Positions 31,292 to 41,136 of a stretch of DNA of 64,000 nucleotides are shown in pieces. The stretch is from Arthrobacter globiformis. Its GTDB lineage: Bacteria > Actinomycetota > Actinomycetes > Actinomycetales > Micrococcaceae. Location: assembly GCF_030817195.1 (NCBI RefSeq), contig NZ_JAUSYZ010000001.1, positions 4,278,001 through 4,342,000 on the forward strand. The letters are read 5' to 3'. The translations under genes were made by a program, and so were the position numbers. Positions within the stretch are counted from its first letter, which is position 1. Each line of letters begins with the position of its first letter. The notes beneath the pieces were generated by a model. The model did no database searches, had not been told where the DNA came from, and saw only the letters and a program-made list of their open reading frames with translations.

Positions 31292-32074
31292 TCAGCGGGC
31301 GGTCCGCGGAAGGTTGCGGCGCAGCTTGGCCACCGGGCCGGTGTGGCCGGCGATGGCCTCCGCCGAGCCGTTGCCGGTGAGCGGCTTGTGGGCGCGGTGG
31401 ACGGCCACGATGCCGCCGCTCAGGTTGCGGTAGGTGACGTCCTGCCAGGCGGAGTCCTGCAGCCACGCGGCGAGGTGGTCCTGGTCCGGCCAGGCGCGGA
31501 TGGACTCGGCGAGGTAGACGTACGCGTCCGGATTGGAGGAGACCTTGGTGGCGATGGCCGGCAGGGCGCGCATGAGGTACTCGGTGTACATGGTGCGCCA
31601 CAGCGGAACCACTGGCTGGGAGAACTCGGCGATGACCAGCTTGCCGCCCGGCTTGGTCACCCGGAGCATCTCGGCCAGGGCCTTCTTGGGCTCATTGACG
31701 TTACGCAGGCCGAAGGAGATGGTGCTGGCGTCGAAGGTGTTGTCGGCGAACGGCAGGTTGGTGGCGTCCCCGGCGATGAAGTCGATGTCGGGGCGGCGGC
31801 GCTTGCCCACCTTGAGCATGCCGAGGGAGAAGTCGCAGGCCACCACGTTTATGCCGGCATCGGCATATGGCTCACTGGAGGTTCCCGTTCCCGCGGCCAG
31901 ATCCAGCACGCGCTGGCCGGCCCGGACGTCCATGGCTTCGACCACAACCTTGCGCCACCGGCGCGTCTGTCCCATCGAGAGGACATCGTTGACGACGTCG
32001 TATTTGGGTGCGACGTCGTCAAACATCGTGGCTACTTCGTCCGGACGCTTATCCAAGGATGCTCGGTTCACCAT
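31292..32074 (-). CDS. menG: demethylmenaquinone methyltransferase
   Basis: A 260-residue SAM-dependent methyltransferase of the UbiE/MenG family: MFDDVAPKYDVVNDVLSMGQ, then VLDLAAGTGTSSEPYADAG as the SAM-binding loop, and NTFDASTISFGLRNVNEPKKAL. It carries out the last step of menaquinone synthesis. It is the first gene of the operon with the MenJ-like reductase and polyprenyl synthase and is divergent from menF across 116 bases, so the two promoters are back to back. The C-terminal ~25 residues are a variable basic tail. Confidence 0.93.
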   Translation of the reverse strand: MVNRASLDKRPDEVATMFDDVAPKYDVVNDVLSMGQTRRWRKVVVEAMDVRAGQRVLDLAAGTGTSSEPYADAGINVVACDFSLGMLKVGKRRRPDIDFIAGDATNLPFADNTFDASTISFGLRNVNEPKKALAEMLRVTKPGGKLVIAEFSQPVVPLWRTMYTEYLMRALPAIATKVSSNPDAYVYLAESIRAWPDQDHLAAWLQDSAWQDVTYRNLSGGIVAVHRAHKPLTGNGSAEAIAGHTGPVAKLRRNLPRTAR

Positions 32075-32190
32075 GTCATTGTCTCAAAAGTTCCGCAGGC
32101 TCCGTGACACGGGCATCCCCGGGCGTGGTGGGCGTGCTGGATCACCCGGAATCACTTGAAATTACCGCGCCGGAGTACTGTTGACCCATC

Positions 32191-33513
32191 ATGACCAGAA
32201 CGCTCCGCACCCTGACAGTCCCTTTGGATGGAGAATCGGCTCCCGAGGGGCTGCCGTCGTATCTGGTCCGCGACGACGTTCTCTGCTGGACCCGCCGCGA
32301 GGCCGGTCTGGTGGGCTTCGGGGAGGCGGCGCGCTTCACCGCCACCGGCCCCGAGCGCTTCCTCGAGGCGGACATCTGGTGGCGGCACTTGGTCATCGAG
32401 GCTGACATCACCGACCATGTGGAGTGCCCCGGCACCGGTCCGGTGGCGTTCGGGTCCTTCGCATTCTCCAAGGCTTCAGACCATGAATCCCGCCTGATCG
32501 TGCCGGAGATCGTGGTGGGCGTCCGGGACGGCCGTGCCTGGCTCACCCAGATAACGGCCGACGACGGCGAGCTCACCGAGGCGGGTGCGTTCGCCGCCCT
32601 GAAGGGGTGGCTGGAGTCGGACCCGGCCCCCGCCGTCGTCCCTACCGACCCGACCACGAGTCCGAACCAGGCCACACTGAAGACGGGATCCCTCAGCGAA
32701 GAGGACTGGATGGACGCCGTGACCGCCGGCGTCGCCGAAATCCGCACCGGAAAGCTGGAGAAGCTGGTCCTGGCCCGGGACATCGTGGCCACGGTTCCCG
32801 AGGGCGTGAACGCGGCGGAAGTGCTGCGGCAGCTGGCCGTCCGGTACCGGGAGTGCTGGACCTATGGCGTCGATGGCCTGGTGGGGGCCACGCCCGAGAT
32901 GCTCATCCAGGTGGAGGGCCGCACCGCCCAGGCGCGGGTGCTCGCCGGGACGCTGGACCGTCGGGACGCCGTGGGCGAGGCGGGGCTGCCGCTGGACTAT
33001 GCCGAACGGGTCCTGGCCGGATCGGAGAAGCAGCGGCACGAGCACGAGATCGCCATCCAGTCGCTGACCAGCCAGCTCGCGCCCTTCTCCGAGGCCATGA
33101 ATGCCCACGACGAGCCGTTCATCCTGGAGCTGCCCAACGTGTGGCACCTCGCGTCCGACGTCAAGGCCGAGCTCACCGAGGTGGAGGGTCACGTCCCCAC
33201 GTGCCTTGCCCTGATCAACGCGCTGCACCCCACCGCCGCCGTGTGCGGGACGCCCACCTTGGTTGCGGGTGCGCTGATCCGCAAACTCGAGCACCTGGAC
33301 CGGGGGCCGTATGCCGGCCCAGTGGGGTGGCTGGACGCCGCTGGCAACGGGGAATGGGGCATCGCGCTGCGTGGCGCCGTGATCGAGTCCCCCACGACCG
33401 TCCGGCTATATGCCGGCTGCGGAATCGTTGAAGGATCGGACCCTGAGGCGGAGCTCGCGGAGACGTGGGCCAAATTTCGGCCGATGCTTGAGTCTCTGGG
33501 GATCAGCAGCTGA
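32191..33513 (+). CDS. menF: isochorismate synthase
   Basis: A 440-residue chorismate-utilising enzyme. The C-terminal chorismate-binding domain shows LEKLVLARDI with the catalytic lysine, the VGATPEMLIQVEG segment, LAGTLDRR, KQRHEHEIAIQSL, LHPTAAVCGTP and GPYAGPVGWLDAAGNGEWGIALR. The arrangement suits isochorismate synthase, which commits chorismate to menaquinone. The salicylate- and anthranilate-forming relatives are less likely given the men genes all around. Its ATG faces away from menG. It ends 197 bases before the amino-acid ABC operon. Confidence 0.92.
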   Translation: MTRTLRTLTVPLDGESAPEGLPSYLVRDDVLCWTRREAGLVGFGEAARFTATGPERFLEADIWWRHLVIEADITDHVECPGTGPVAFGSFAFSKASDHESRLIVPEIVVGVRDGRAWLTQITADDGELTEAGAFAALKGWLESDPAPAVVPTDPTTSPNQATLKTGSLSEEDWMDAVTAGVAEIRTGKLEKLVLARDIVATVPEGVNAAEVLRQLAVRYRECWTYGVDGLVGATPEMLIQVEGRTAQARVLAGTLDRRDAVGEAGLPLDYAERVLAGSEKQRHEHEIAIQSLTSQLAPFSEAMNAHDEPFILELPNVWHLASDVKAELTEVEGHVPTCLALINALHPTAAVCGTPTLVAGALIRKLEHLDRGPYAGPVGWLDAAGNGEWGIALRGAVIESPTTVRLYAGCGIVEGSDPEAELAETWAKFRPMLESLGISS

Positions 33514-33618
33514 TTTCGCACGGCTAAGAAGCAGTTGTGCTGCCGTGGTCGTCCGGCATCCCAGACACCCGGGGAATTAAACCCCTTGAAAAGTGCTGTG
33601 GTTTAGTTATCAGATAGT

Positions 33619-33631
33619 AAAACTTAGTTTT
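33619..33631. promoter_or_regulatory. palindrome upstream of the amino-acid ABC operon
   Basis: AAAACT-T-AGTTTT forms a perfect 6-bp inverted repeat 80 bases before the binding-protein start, within an A/T-rich stretch that probably holds the promoter. Regulator unknown. Confidence 0.35.
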
Positions 33632-33710
33632 CTGTGATGCACATCTCTTCATCGGCGCTACACTATGAACCGATTTAGTTCCGCATACCCCTGCAACAAA
33701 AGGTAAAGAA

Positions 33711-34517
33711 ATGCAGCTCAAGTCCCTTGCCACGGCCAAACTCAGCGCCAAGGCAGCCGCGATACTCGCCGTCGGGGCCATCAGCCTCACCGCTTGCGGC
33801 GGCGGCAGCGCAACCCCGGCTGCCAGCAGCAGCGGCGGCGTGCAGCTCATCAATTCCGGAAAGCTCACCGTCTGCTCGGACGTCCCCTACGAGCCCTTCG
33901 AATTCCAGAAGGACGGCAAGATCGTCGGCTTCGACATGGACATCGCCAACGAACTGGCCAAGGACACGAACGCCGAGCTCAACGTGGTGGACAGCTCCTT
34001 CGAGGCCATCGAAACCGGCACCGCACTCACCGGTTGCGACGTCTCCATCTCCTCCGTGTCCATCACGGATACCCGCAAGGCCGTCATGGACTTCTCCGAT
34101 CCGTACCTGAACGACGACCTGACCCTCGTGGCAAGCGATGCGTCCGGCATCACGAACCTCGACGGCGCCAAGGGCAAGAAGGTGGGCGTCCAGCAGGCCA
34201 CCACGGGTGCCAAGTACGCCAAGGACAAGGGCCTCGACGCACAGCAGTTCGAGGACACCGGCCTCCTGGTCCAGGCGCTCAAGGCCGGCACCATCGATGC
34301 CGCCCTGGGCAACCAGTCGGTCCTCGGCTACGCGATCAAGGATGACGCCAAGTACAAGCGCGTCGAGAACTACGCCACCGGGGAAAAGCTCGGCATCGCG
34401 GTTAAGAAGGGCAACACCGCCATGCTCGACCAGGTCAACACCACGCTGAAGCGCCTGACCGACGACGGCAGCCTCAAGAAGTTCGAGACCAGCTGGTTCG
34501 GCGAAGCCACCAAGTAA
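33711..34517 (+). CDS. polar amino-acid ABC transporter substrate-binding lipoprotein
   Basis: A 268-residue family-3 solute-binding protein. The signal peptide ends in a lipobox (ISLTACGG, cysteine near residue 26), so it is lipid-anchored outside the membrane. The mature part has CSDVPYEPFEFQKDGKIVGF at the ligand site, DMDIANELAK, DVSISSVSITDTRKAVMDFS and KKVGVQQATTGAKYAK, as in glutamine, glutamate, cystine and arginine importers. AAAGG stands 7 bases before the ATG. The permease and ATPase follow, separated by a hairpin that may keep this protein in molar excess. The ligand is not certain from motifs; it is not in the men pathway. Confidence 0.9.
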   Translation: MQLKSLATAKLSAKAAAILAVGAISLTACGGGSATPAASSSGGVQLINSGKLTVCSDVPYEPFEFQKDGKIVGFDMDIANELAKDTNAELNVVDSSFEAIETGTALTGCDVSISSVSITDTRKAVMDFSDPYLNDDLTLVASDASGITNLDGAKGKKVGVQQATTGAKYAKDKGLDAQQFEDTGLLVQALKAGTIDAALGNQSVLGYAIKDDAKYKRVENYATGEKLGIAVKKGNTAMLDQVNTTLKRLTDDGSLKKFETSWFGEATK

Positions 34518-34545
34518 CCGGCGCGCCTGACACCTACGCGGCAGG

Positions 34546-34584
34546 GGCCCCGTCCGGGATCTGTTCAGCAGTCCGTGCGGGGCC
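34546..34584 (+). promoter_or_regulatory. intra-operon hairpin after the binding-protein gene
   Basis: GGCCCCG (34546-34552) pairs with CGGGGCC (34578-34584). Such stem-loops protect binding-protein messages and reduce read-through to the permease. Confidence 0.4.
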
Positions 34585-34615
34585 TCAACTGCGCAAAAAC
34601 GAATGTGAGTACACC

Positions 34616-35407
34616 ATGGCAATGACCGCACGACAGCGGGCCAGAGTAAGTCTGTACGTCCAGGCCGGGATTTTCGTTGTGGCTGTGGCCGCGCTGATTC
34701 TGGCCACTGACTGGAAGACCGTCACCACCAACGTCTTCAACTTCGGCAAAATCGGCCCGATGTTCCCGGACATCTTCTTCTCGGGCCTGAAGAACACCCT
34801 GATCTACACCTTCCTTGGGTTCATCGTCGGCCTGTCCGGGGGTCTGCTGCTGGCCCTCATGAAGCTCTCCAGCTTCCCGCTGTACCGCTGGATCGCCACC
34901 GGCTACATTGAATTCTTCCGCGGCATCCCGGCGCTGCTGGTCTTCATCGCCTTCGGCTACGGCGTTCCCCTGGCATTCGGTGTCCAGTGGAACGTGGCCA
35001 TCGTCGTGATGGTGTCCCTGGGCATGGTGGCGGCCGCCTATATCGCCGAGACGCTCCGCGCCGGCCTGCAGGCCGTACCCAAGGGCCAGACGGAAGCCGC
35101 GCGGTCGCTGGGCATGCCGCAGTGGCGGGCCATGGTGACGATCGTCATTCCGCAGGCCTTCCGGATTGTCCTGCCGCCGCTGACCAACGAGGTTATCCTG
35201 CTGACCAAGGACTCGTCGCTGATCTATGTGCTGGGCCTGACGGCGTCGCAGTACGAGCTCACCAAGTTCGGCCGCGACGGCATCTCCAGCCTCGGGGCCG
35301 GGCTCACTCCGCTCCTGGTGGCGGGTGCGTTCTACCTCGTGGTCACCATCCCGCTGAGCCTCCTGGCCCGGAAGTTCGAAAGCCGCTCCGCGCGGACCAA
35401 GCGTTAG
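34616..35407 (+). CDS. polar amino-acid ABC transporter permease
   Basis: A 263-residue HisM/GlnP-type permease with five to six TM helices. The family block lies at GLKNTLIYTFLGFIVGLSGG, EFFRGIPALLVFIAFGYG, and the cytoplasmic EAA loop EAARSLGMPQWRAMVTIVIP followed by PPLTNEVILLTKDSSL. A single permease gene implies a homodimer. It is translated from the ATG at 34616 with a modest GTGAG upstream and is followed 11 bases later by the ATPase gene. Confidence 0.92.
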   Translation: MAMTARQRARVSLYVQAGIFVVAVAALILATDWKTVTTNVFNFGKIGPMFPDIFFSGLKNTLIYTFLGFIVGLSGGLLLALMKLSSFPLYRWIATGYIEFFRGIPALLVFIAFGYGVPLAFGVQWNVAIVVMVSLGMVAAAYIAETLRAGLQAVPKGQTEAARSLGMPQWRAMVTIVIPQAFRIVLPPLTNEVILLTKDSSLIYVLGLTASQYELTKFGRDGISSLGAGLTPLLVAGAFYLVVTIPLSLLARKFESRSARTKR

Positions 35408-35418
35408 GCAGAGAAGTC

Positions 35419-36222
<804 letters not shown>

Positions 36223-36258
36223 ACACTCCTGCGACGCGCCTCCTGTCAGGCGACGCGC

Positions 36259-36302
36259 AAATGCCCCGGCGCTACTGGAATTCCGGTAGCGCCGGGGCAT
36301 TT
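36259..36302 (+). terminator. terminator of the amino-acid ABC operon
   Basis: A perfect 17-bp stem (36259-36275 with 36286-36302) with a 10-base loop and flanking A/T runs. Confidence 0.85.
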
Positions 36303-36415
36303 CCGCGTCATGAGGAATTTTGCGCGTCCCCAGAAGCAGCCGCGTCACCGTGCGGAGCGGGCACGACGGCGGGGCACTCCTGCCGCCGACAGCTTCCGTT
36401 CCAGCCGCCCCGGCG

Positions 36416-36592
36416 TCATGCACCGGATGGTTGCTCCCACGGCTGGAGGGAGCGCCACTGTTCCCCGTCCACGTACACCCCGTGCCGCAGCCGGACGGGC
36501 GCACCGGAACTGCAGCGCCGGGTGAGTGTCCTGGGCGTCAATCCCTGCTGAATGTGCTCGCGGGCGAGGACGAGCCTTGGTAGTTCCGCCAT
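36416..36592 (-). pseudogene. remnant of an AbiEi-like N-terminal domain gene
   Basis: The frame from the ATG at 36592 reads MAELPRLVLAREHIQQGL, then RRCSSGAPVRLRHGVYVDGE and WRSLQPWEQ, the characteristic winged-helix opening of the AbiEi/DUF559 family, and then stops after 58 residues. Full members have about 280. No continuing coding signal for the nuclease half is visible in the 110 bases beyond, so the rest is deleted or scrambled. The intact paralogue-like gene is at 27566-28405. Confidence 0.6.
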
Positions 36593-36752
36593 GGCTCGTA
36601 CTCTCGCAGGTCGTTGAGCCAACCCGATAGCAGTGCGCGGCGCCATGTGGATATCGCTGCCGCTCCAAGACGCGCACGCATCCCGACGACGCGGAAACTA
36701 GCCCGCGACGCGCATATTTACCCACGCGACAGGTACTTTGCGCGTCGCGGGA

Positions 36753-36804
36753 CAGGCACCGCGTCGCAGCGTCAGGCACCGCGTCAGGCACCGCGTCGCA
36801 GCGT
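36753..36804. repeat. short direct repeats at the menD 3' end
   Basis: A 20-base unit starting CAGGCACCGCGTCGCAG occurs at 36753-36772 and 36785-36804, with a 12-base partial copy in between. The stretch from 36600 to 36805 has no gene. Confidence 0.6.
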
Positions 36805-36805
36805 C

Positions 36806-38569
36806 CTAGCCGCCGAGCACGCCCGCCACGGCCGCGCCCACCGCGGCCTTGATCCTGCCGTGCAGGTCCCGGAGGCCGTGCCGGTCCGTACGCACCTCAA
36901 TGATGGTGCGCCCGGTGAACGGTGCGGCAAGCGCCTCGGCGAGTCCCTCCGTCGTACTCACCGAACAGTGCCCGACGCCGTACGCCGCGGCGAGTGCCGC
37001 GATGTCCACTGTGTGCGGGGTGCCGAAGAGGCGTTCGACGGCGTCCCCGTAGCCGCCGGCCTCGGCGACTGCGCCGTGTTCCAAGAGGCTGAAGATGGCG
37101 CCGCCGGAGTCGTTGAGGACGACGATGCGCAGCTGCGGCTGTTCCTCGCCGGCGCCGAGGAAGAGGCCGCCGGCGTCGTGCAGGAAGGTGACGTCACCGA
37201 GCAGCAGGGTGGTTTGCTGGTGGCCGCCGAGGGCGATGCCGGTGGCGGTGGAAATGGTGCCGTCGATGCCGGCAAGGCCCCGGCTGGCGAAGACCGTGGC
37301 GGCCGGCTCGGACGTGGGCTGGCCGGCGAGGTCCACGTCGCGGATGCCGTTGGACGAGCCGAGGACCAGCTGGCCCCGGGTGTGCTGCCAGACCAGGGAG
37401 CCGACGGCGGGACCGGTTGCTGCCTCTCCCGCGGCGAGTATGCCGTCGACGGCATGTTGGGCCGCGGCGCCTGCGAGCAGCCAGGCGTCGAGCCAGGCGG
37501 ATGTGCCCCGGCCGGCGAACTCCGCGAGCTCGGCCAGGCCGGCGATGGGCGTTTCCCGGCGCCGCCCGGGCTCGTACCAGGCGACCGGCACTGGTTCATA
37601 GAGGGCTGCCGGGATGTCCGTCCGCCCCAGCAGTGCCGAAACGGGCCGGGAAAGCGTGGGTCGCCCGAACACCACGGCACGCTCGATCGGCAGCGCCGAG
37701 TCCGGGCCGAAGTGCTCCAGCAGCAGGCGGTACGGTCCCACGGCGTTGGGGCCGAAGCGCGAGTTGGACGACGGCTCGGCAAGCAGCGGCAGTCCATGGG
37801 CGCGGGCGAAGGCCTCGGCGACCGGACCGGCGTCGTGCCCGGCGAGGACCACGGTGCGCCGACCGGGAAGGTCTGCCGCGGCGGGATCGAGGGTCATGGT
37901 GAGCGGTTCGGTGCCGATCCGGAAGGTCCCGTGGCCGCGCCGCTCCGGCAGTCTCTCCCCCTTTTCGGGAACGAGGGGGTCGCGGAAGGCGAGGTTGAGC
38001 TGCACGGGTCCCGGCGGTGTGTCCTCGAAAGCCCCGGTGGCGGCGGCAAGCGATGTTTCCACCGCACGCTGCGGACTCTCGCCGGCGGGAACGTCGACGG
38101 CGAAGCGGACGTGCTCGCCGAACAGGTCAAGCTGCACGGTGGTCTGGTTCGCGCCCGTCCCGCGCAGTTCCTCGGGTCGGTCCGCCGAAACCACCACCAG
38201 GGGGACGGCGGCGTGGTTGGCCTCCATCACCGCCGGAAGAAGATTCCCGACGGCGGTCCCCGACGTCGTCAGCACGGCCACCGGGGCGCCCGTGGCCAGG
38301 GCCAGGCCGAGTGCGGTGAACCCGGCCGAGCGCTCGTCGATCCGGACCAGCAGCTCGACTTTCCCGGCCGCAGAGGCCTCCGCCAGCGCGTAGGCCATCG
38401 GGGCCGACCGCGAGCCCGGCGCCACAACGACATACCGGACGCCGCCGTCGAGCAGCGACGCGACGGCAATCCGTGCGGCAGCCACGGAGGTCAGGTTGGC
38501 CTGGGGACCAGCGTGGTCTGGGGTGCCGACACTGGAGGCGGAAGGCTCGGTAGGTTCCTGGGAAGTCAC
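36806..38569 (-). CDS. menD: SEPHCHC synthase (menaquinone pathway)
   Basis: A 587-residue thiamin-diphosphate enzyme. VVAPGSRSAPMAYAL and RIDERSAGFTALGLAL, with the catalytic glutamate, are the MenD N-terminal signatures; the ThDP/Mg site is the GDVTFLHDAGGL...VVLNDSGGAIF pair. It joins 2-oxoglutarate to isochorismate. The GTG at 38569 begins a Thr/Ser/Glu-rich lead of about 30 residues. The frame is open further upstream through a 32-bp tandem repeat, but that stretch has no protein-like character, so the GTG is preferred, although no strong Shine-Dalgarno is seen. It is transcribed away from the ABC operon and is separate from menF. Confidence 0.92.
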   Translation of the reverse strand: MTSQEPTEPSASSVGTPDHAGPQANLTSVAAARIAVASLLDGGVRYVVVAPGSRSAPMAYALAEASAAGKVELLVRIDERSAGFTALGLALATGAPVAVLTTSGTAVGNLLPAVMEANHAAVPLVVVSADRPEELRGTGANQTTVQLDLFGEHVRFAVDVPAGESPQRAVETSLAAATGAFEDTPPGPVQLNLAFRDPLVPEKGERLPERRGHGTFRIGTEPLTMTLDPAAADLPGRRTVVLAGHDAGPVAEAFARAHGLPLLAEPSSNSRFGPNAVGPYRLLLEHFGPDSALPIERAVVFGRPTLSRPVSALLGRTDIPAALYEPVPVAWYEPGRRRETPIAGLAELAEFAGRGTSAWLDAWLLAGAAAQHAVDGILAAGEAATGPAVGSLVWQHTRGQLVLGSSNGIRDVDLAGQPTSEPAATVFASRGLAGIDGTISTATGIALGGHQQTTLLLGDVTFLHDAGGLFLGAGEEQPQLRIVVLNDSGGAIFSLLEHGAVAEAGGYGDAVERLFGTPHTVDIAALAAAYGVGHCSVSTTEGLAEALAAPFTGRTIIEVRTDRHGLRDLHGRIKAAVGAAVAGVLGG

Positions 38570-38583
38570 CGAACCAGTCTGCC

Positions 38584-38711
38584 ACCAACCCTTCCTCACA
38601 TCCCGTCGCCAAACGCCCAACCCTTCCTCACATCCCGTCGCCAAACGCCCAACCCTTCCTCACATCCCGTCGCCCCACACCCAACCCTTCCTCACACCCC
38701 GTCGCCGAACG
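38584..38711. repeat. four-copy 32-bp tandem repeat upstream of menD
   Basis: Units start at 38584, 38616, 38648 and 38680. They share CCAACCCTTCCTCACATCCC followed by GTCGCC and vary at the end. The repeat is between the phoX terminator and menD; a related 32-33-bp repeat lies at 40981-41109. Confidence 0.85.
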
Positions 38712-38718
38712 CCAAACA

Positions 38719-38751
38719 CTCCCGCACTTCTCAACCGGAGAACTGTGGGAG
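38719..38751 (-). terminator. phoX terminator
   Basis: CTCCCGCACTTCTC pairs with GAGAACTGTGGGAG (two mismatches) around a 5-base loop, and the minus strand runs into TGTTTGG, 25 bases after the phoX stop. Confidence 0.65.
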
Positions 38752-38776
38752 CGTCGGCGTCAGGGCGCTGCGGAGG

Positions 38777-40867
38777 CTAGGCGTCCGTGGGGAACACCTG
38801 GACCACGGCCGGGCGGGGAGCCCGGACCTGGCCCGGGCGGGGCGTCGCGCCCGCCGCAACGTAGTCCGGGAAGTAGGAGTGCGGCGCATCGAAGGTGCCC
38901 TCCTCGCCCGGGTGCTGCACGGAGACGAAGACGCTGCGCTCGGTGTCGTGGATGATCGGTCCGCAGGTTTCGGCGTCGCGGGGCACTGCGAGGAACTGCT
39001 CCACGCGGCCGCGCTCGGGGCCTTCCAGCGTGACCTTGAACAGACCGTCGGCCTTGCCGATGCCTGACGGGGCACCGTCGGTGGAGATCCAGAGGTTGCC
39101 CACGGAGTCGAAGGCCAGATTGTCCGGGCAGGAAATCGGCGAGACCTGGGCGGCCGGGAAACCGGAGAAGTAGGTGACGTCGCCGGTGGAGGGATCGCCG
39201 CAGACCATCAGCAGGTTCCAGGTGAACTTGGTGGAGGTCTGGTCGCCGGTCTCCGTAATTTCGACAATGTGGCCGTCGCGGTTCTCGTTGCGCGGGTTGA
39301 CCTCGGTGGCGCCTTCCTTGCCGGTCTTGCCGCGGTCCGAGTTGTTGGTGCATGCGACGTAGACCTTGCCGGTGTGCAGGCTGGGCTGGACGTCCTCGCA
39401 GCGGTCCATCTTGGTGGGTCCCACCTTGTCCGCAGCCAGTCGCGTGTACACGAGCACTTCCTCGAGGGACATGCCGGCAACCATGGACTTGCCGCCGACC
39501 ACCAGGGGAAGCCATTCGCCGGTGCCGTCGAACGAGCCGTCCGACGGAACAGTGCCCTTGCCGTCGATTTCCGCGGCCGGGGCGTTGCCCGTGAACTTGG
39601 CAACATACAGGTCGCCCTCGGAGAGGAGCGTCATGTTGTGCTTGCGGTCGCCCTCGCGGTACTTGGCCTTGGAGACGAACTTGTAGAGGTAGTCGAAGCG
39701 CTCGTCGTCGCCGGAGTAGGCAACCACGTGGCCGGACTTGGCGACGATCACGTTGGCACCCTCGTGCTTGAAGCGGCCCAGCGATGAGTGCTTCTTCGGC
39801 GTGGACGTCGGATCGAACGGGTCCACCTCCACAATCCAGCCGAAGCGGTTGGTCTCGTATTCGTAGCCGGCGTTGTTGGCGTTGAAGCGGGGGTCGTCCA
39901 GTTCCCACTGCCGCGCCGTGGCCTTCTTGGTGAGGCCGTAGCGCTTGTCCGCGGCGGACGTGCCCGGAGCAATGAAGTAGCCGTTGAAGTTTTCCTCGCC
40001 CGAGAGGATGGTGCCCCACGGGGTGGTGCCGCCGGAGCAGTTGCCCAGCGTGCCATTGATCCAGCGGCCCTCGGCGTCGGCCACGGTCTTAACCAGATCC
40101 GAGCCGGCGACGGGACCGGTCAGCTCGTACCGGGTGCTGTTCAGGTAGCGGCGGTTTAGCGGGGCGCCCTGGACGTAGCTCCACGGCTGGTTCTTGTTCT
40201 TGCGCTCCAGCTCGACGACGGTCAGGCCGTGGGCGGCCGCGCCCACCGCACGCATCTGCTCGGCGGGCATGCTCGCCGGGAACATGATGTTCTCGTTCGT
40301 GTATTCGTGGTTGGCGAACAGCAGCGCACGCCGGCCCTTGCTGCCGGGGATCTCGAGGATATCCGAGTAGTCGTTGTTGTAGCCGAACTGGCGCTCCTGT
40401 GCTGCTGCGGTCTGGTTGCCCAGCTCGAACGCCGGGGCGTCCTTGAAGATCGGGTCACCCCAGCGGATCACCGGCTGCCAGGTGAAGCCTGCCGGAACCG
40501 TCAAGGCGTCGACGTCCGACGCAACGGCGGGGATGGCGGTGAACTGCAGCTTGGACGCACCCTGGCCAAAACCGTTCTTTGCGGCGGCAGACAGTCCCGT
40601 TCCGCCGTCGGCAACGGCCTTCTCACCGGAGGATGCGGCGCCGCCAAGTACGACGGCGAGGGCACCGGCGGCGCCGAAGCCCAGGGCGGCGCGGCGGGAC
40701 AGCGTGGTGGAGGCAATGTCGCGGAAGTAGCTGTTCGCGCTCGTGTTGCAGACGTCGCCCGCGCAGGCGTTGTCGCACTTGAGCGCGCAGGTGACAGGGC
40801 TGCGCTTGCCTTTGGTGTGGCCGAGCATGGGCAGCAGAGCGAACTTGCGTCCGGAGATTTCAGACAT
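38777..40867 (-). CDS. phoX: PhoX-family alkaline phosphatase, Tat-exported
   Basis: A 696-residue PhoX/DUF839 protein. The leader has an unusual length typical of PhoX: a cysteine-containing stretch (TCALKCDNACAGDVC) before the twin-arginine motif LSRRAALGFG (Arg 58-59) and hydrophobic core. The mature part shows WGDPIF, FGYNNDYSDILEI, FANHEYTN with metal ligands, GTLGNCSGGTTPWGTILSGEENF and MDRCEDVQPSLHTGKVYVAC. PhoX enzymes use Ca2+/Fe3+ and release phosphate from organic esters outside the cell. The ATG at 40867 is preferred to one six codons upstream since GGGAGAG-type purines precede it. No PhoB-type box was recognised. Tandem repeats lie upstream. Confidence 0.9.
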   Translation of the reverse strand: MSEISGRKFALLPMLGHTKGKRSPVTCALKCDNACAGDVCNTSANSYFRDIASTTLSRRAALGFGAAGALAVVLGGAASSGEKAVADGGTGLSAAAKNGFGQGASKLQFTAIPAVASDVDALTVPAGFTWQPVIRWGDPIFKDAPAFELGNQTAAAQERQFGYNNDYSDILEIPGSKGRRALLFANHEYTNENIMFPASMPAEQMRAVGAAAHGLTVVELERKNKNQPWSYVQGAPLNRRYLNSTRYELTGPVAGSDLVKTVADAEGRWINGTLGNCSGGTTPWGTILSGEENFNGYFIAPGTSAADKRYGLTKKATARQWELDDPRFNANNAGYEYETNRFGWIVEVDPFDPTSTPKKHSSLGRFKHEGANVIVAKSGHVVAYSGDDERFDYLYKFVSKAKYREGDRKHNMTLLSEGDLYVAKFTGNAPAAEIDGKGTVPSDGSFDGTGEWLPLVVGGKSMVAGMSLEEVLVYTRLAADKVGPTKMDRCEDVQPSLHTGKVYVACTNNSDRGKTGKEGATEVNPRNENRDGHIVEITETGDQTSTKFTWNLLMVCGDPSTGDVTYFSGFPAAQVSPISCPDNLAFDSVGNLWISTDGAPSGIGKADGLFKVTLEGPERGRVEQFLAVPRDAETCGPIIHDTERSVFVSVQHPGEEGTFDAPHSYFPDYVAAGATPRPGQVRAPRPAVVQVFPTDA

Positions 40868-40980
40868 GGGAGAGAGACCTTCCAAGGGTTTAGATGCGGC
40901 ACCGCCACCCTTGCAGCGAAAGCCAACCGGAGGCCGACACTCAGATGAAGATGCGGTGAACTCGGCACCCTAATGAGGAA

Positions 40981-41109
40981 GCGTCGCCGAAAACCCGACA
41001 GGACCTGAGGAAGCGTCGCCGAAAACCCGACAGGACCTGAGGAAGCGTCGCAGGAAAACCCGACAGGACCTGAGGAAGCGTCCCGGGAAAACGCGCAGGA
41101 CCTGAGGAA
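40981..41109. repeat. four-copy 32-33-bp tandem repeat between phoX and menC
   Basis: Units start at 40981, 41013, 41045 and 41078, each beginning GCGTC and ending GGACCTGAGGAA. The 269-base gap between phoX and menC otherwise contains nothing recognisable except the phoX promoter region. Confidence 0.85.
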
Positions 41110-41136
41110 GCGTCTGTGGGCTGATGCGGGGAAGAT

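Noticed and set aside
33524..33868. Minus-strand frame across the amino-acid operon promoter
   Set aside because: It runs through the binding-protein signal peptide antisense and has no protein-like composition or ribosome site.
34987..35418. Long N-terminal extension of the amino-acid ABC ATPase
   Set aside because: It is the permease gene read in another frame; the ATG at 35419 precedes the conserved ATPase domain.
38584..41109. CRISPR arrays (32-bp repeats)
   Set aside because: The units are contiguous without spacers and there are no cas genes; they are minisatellites.
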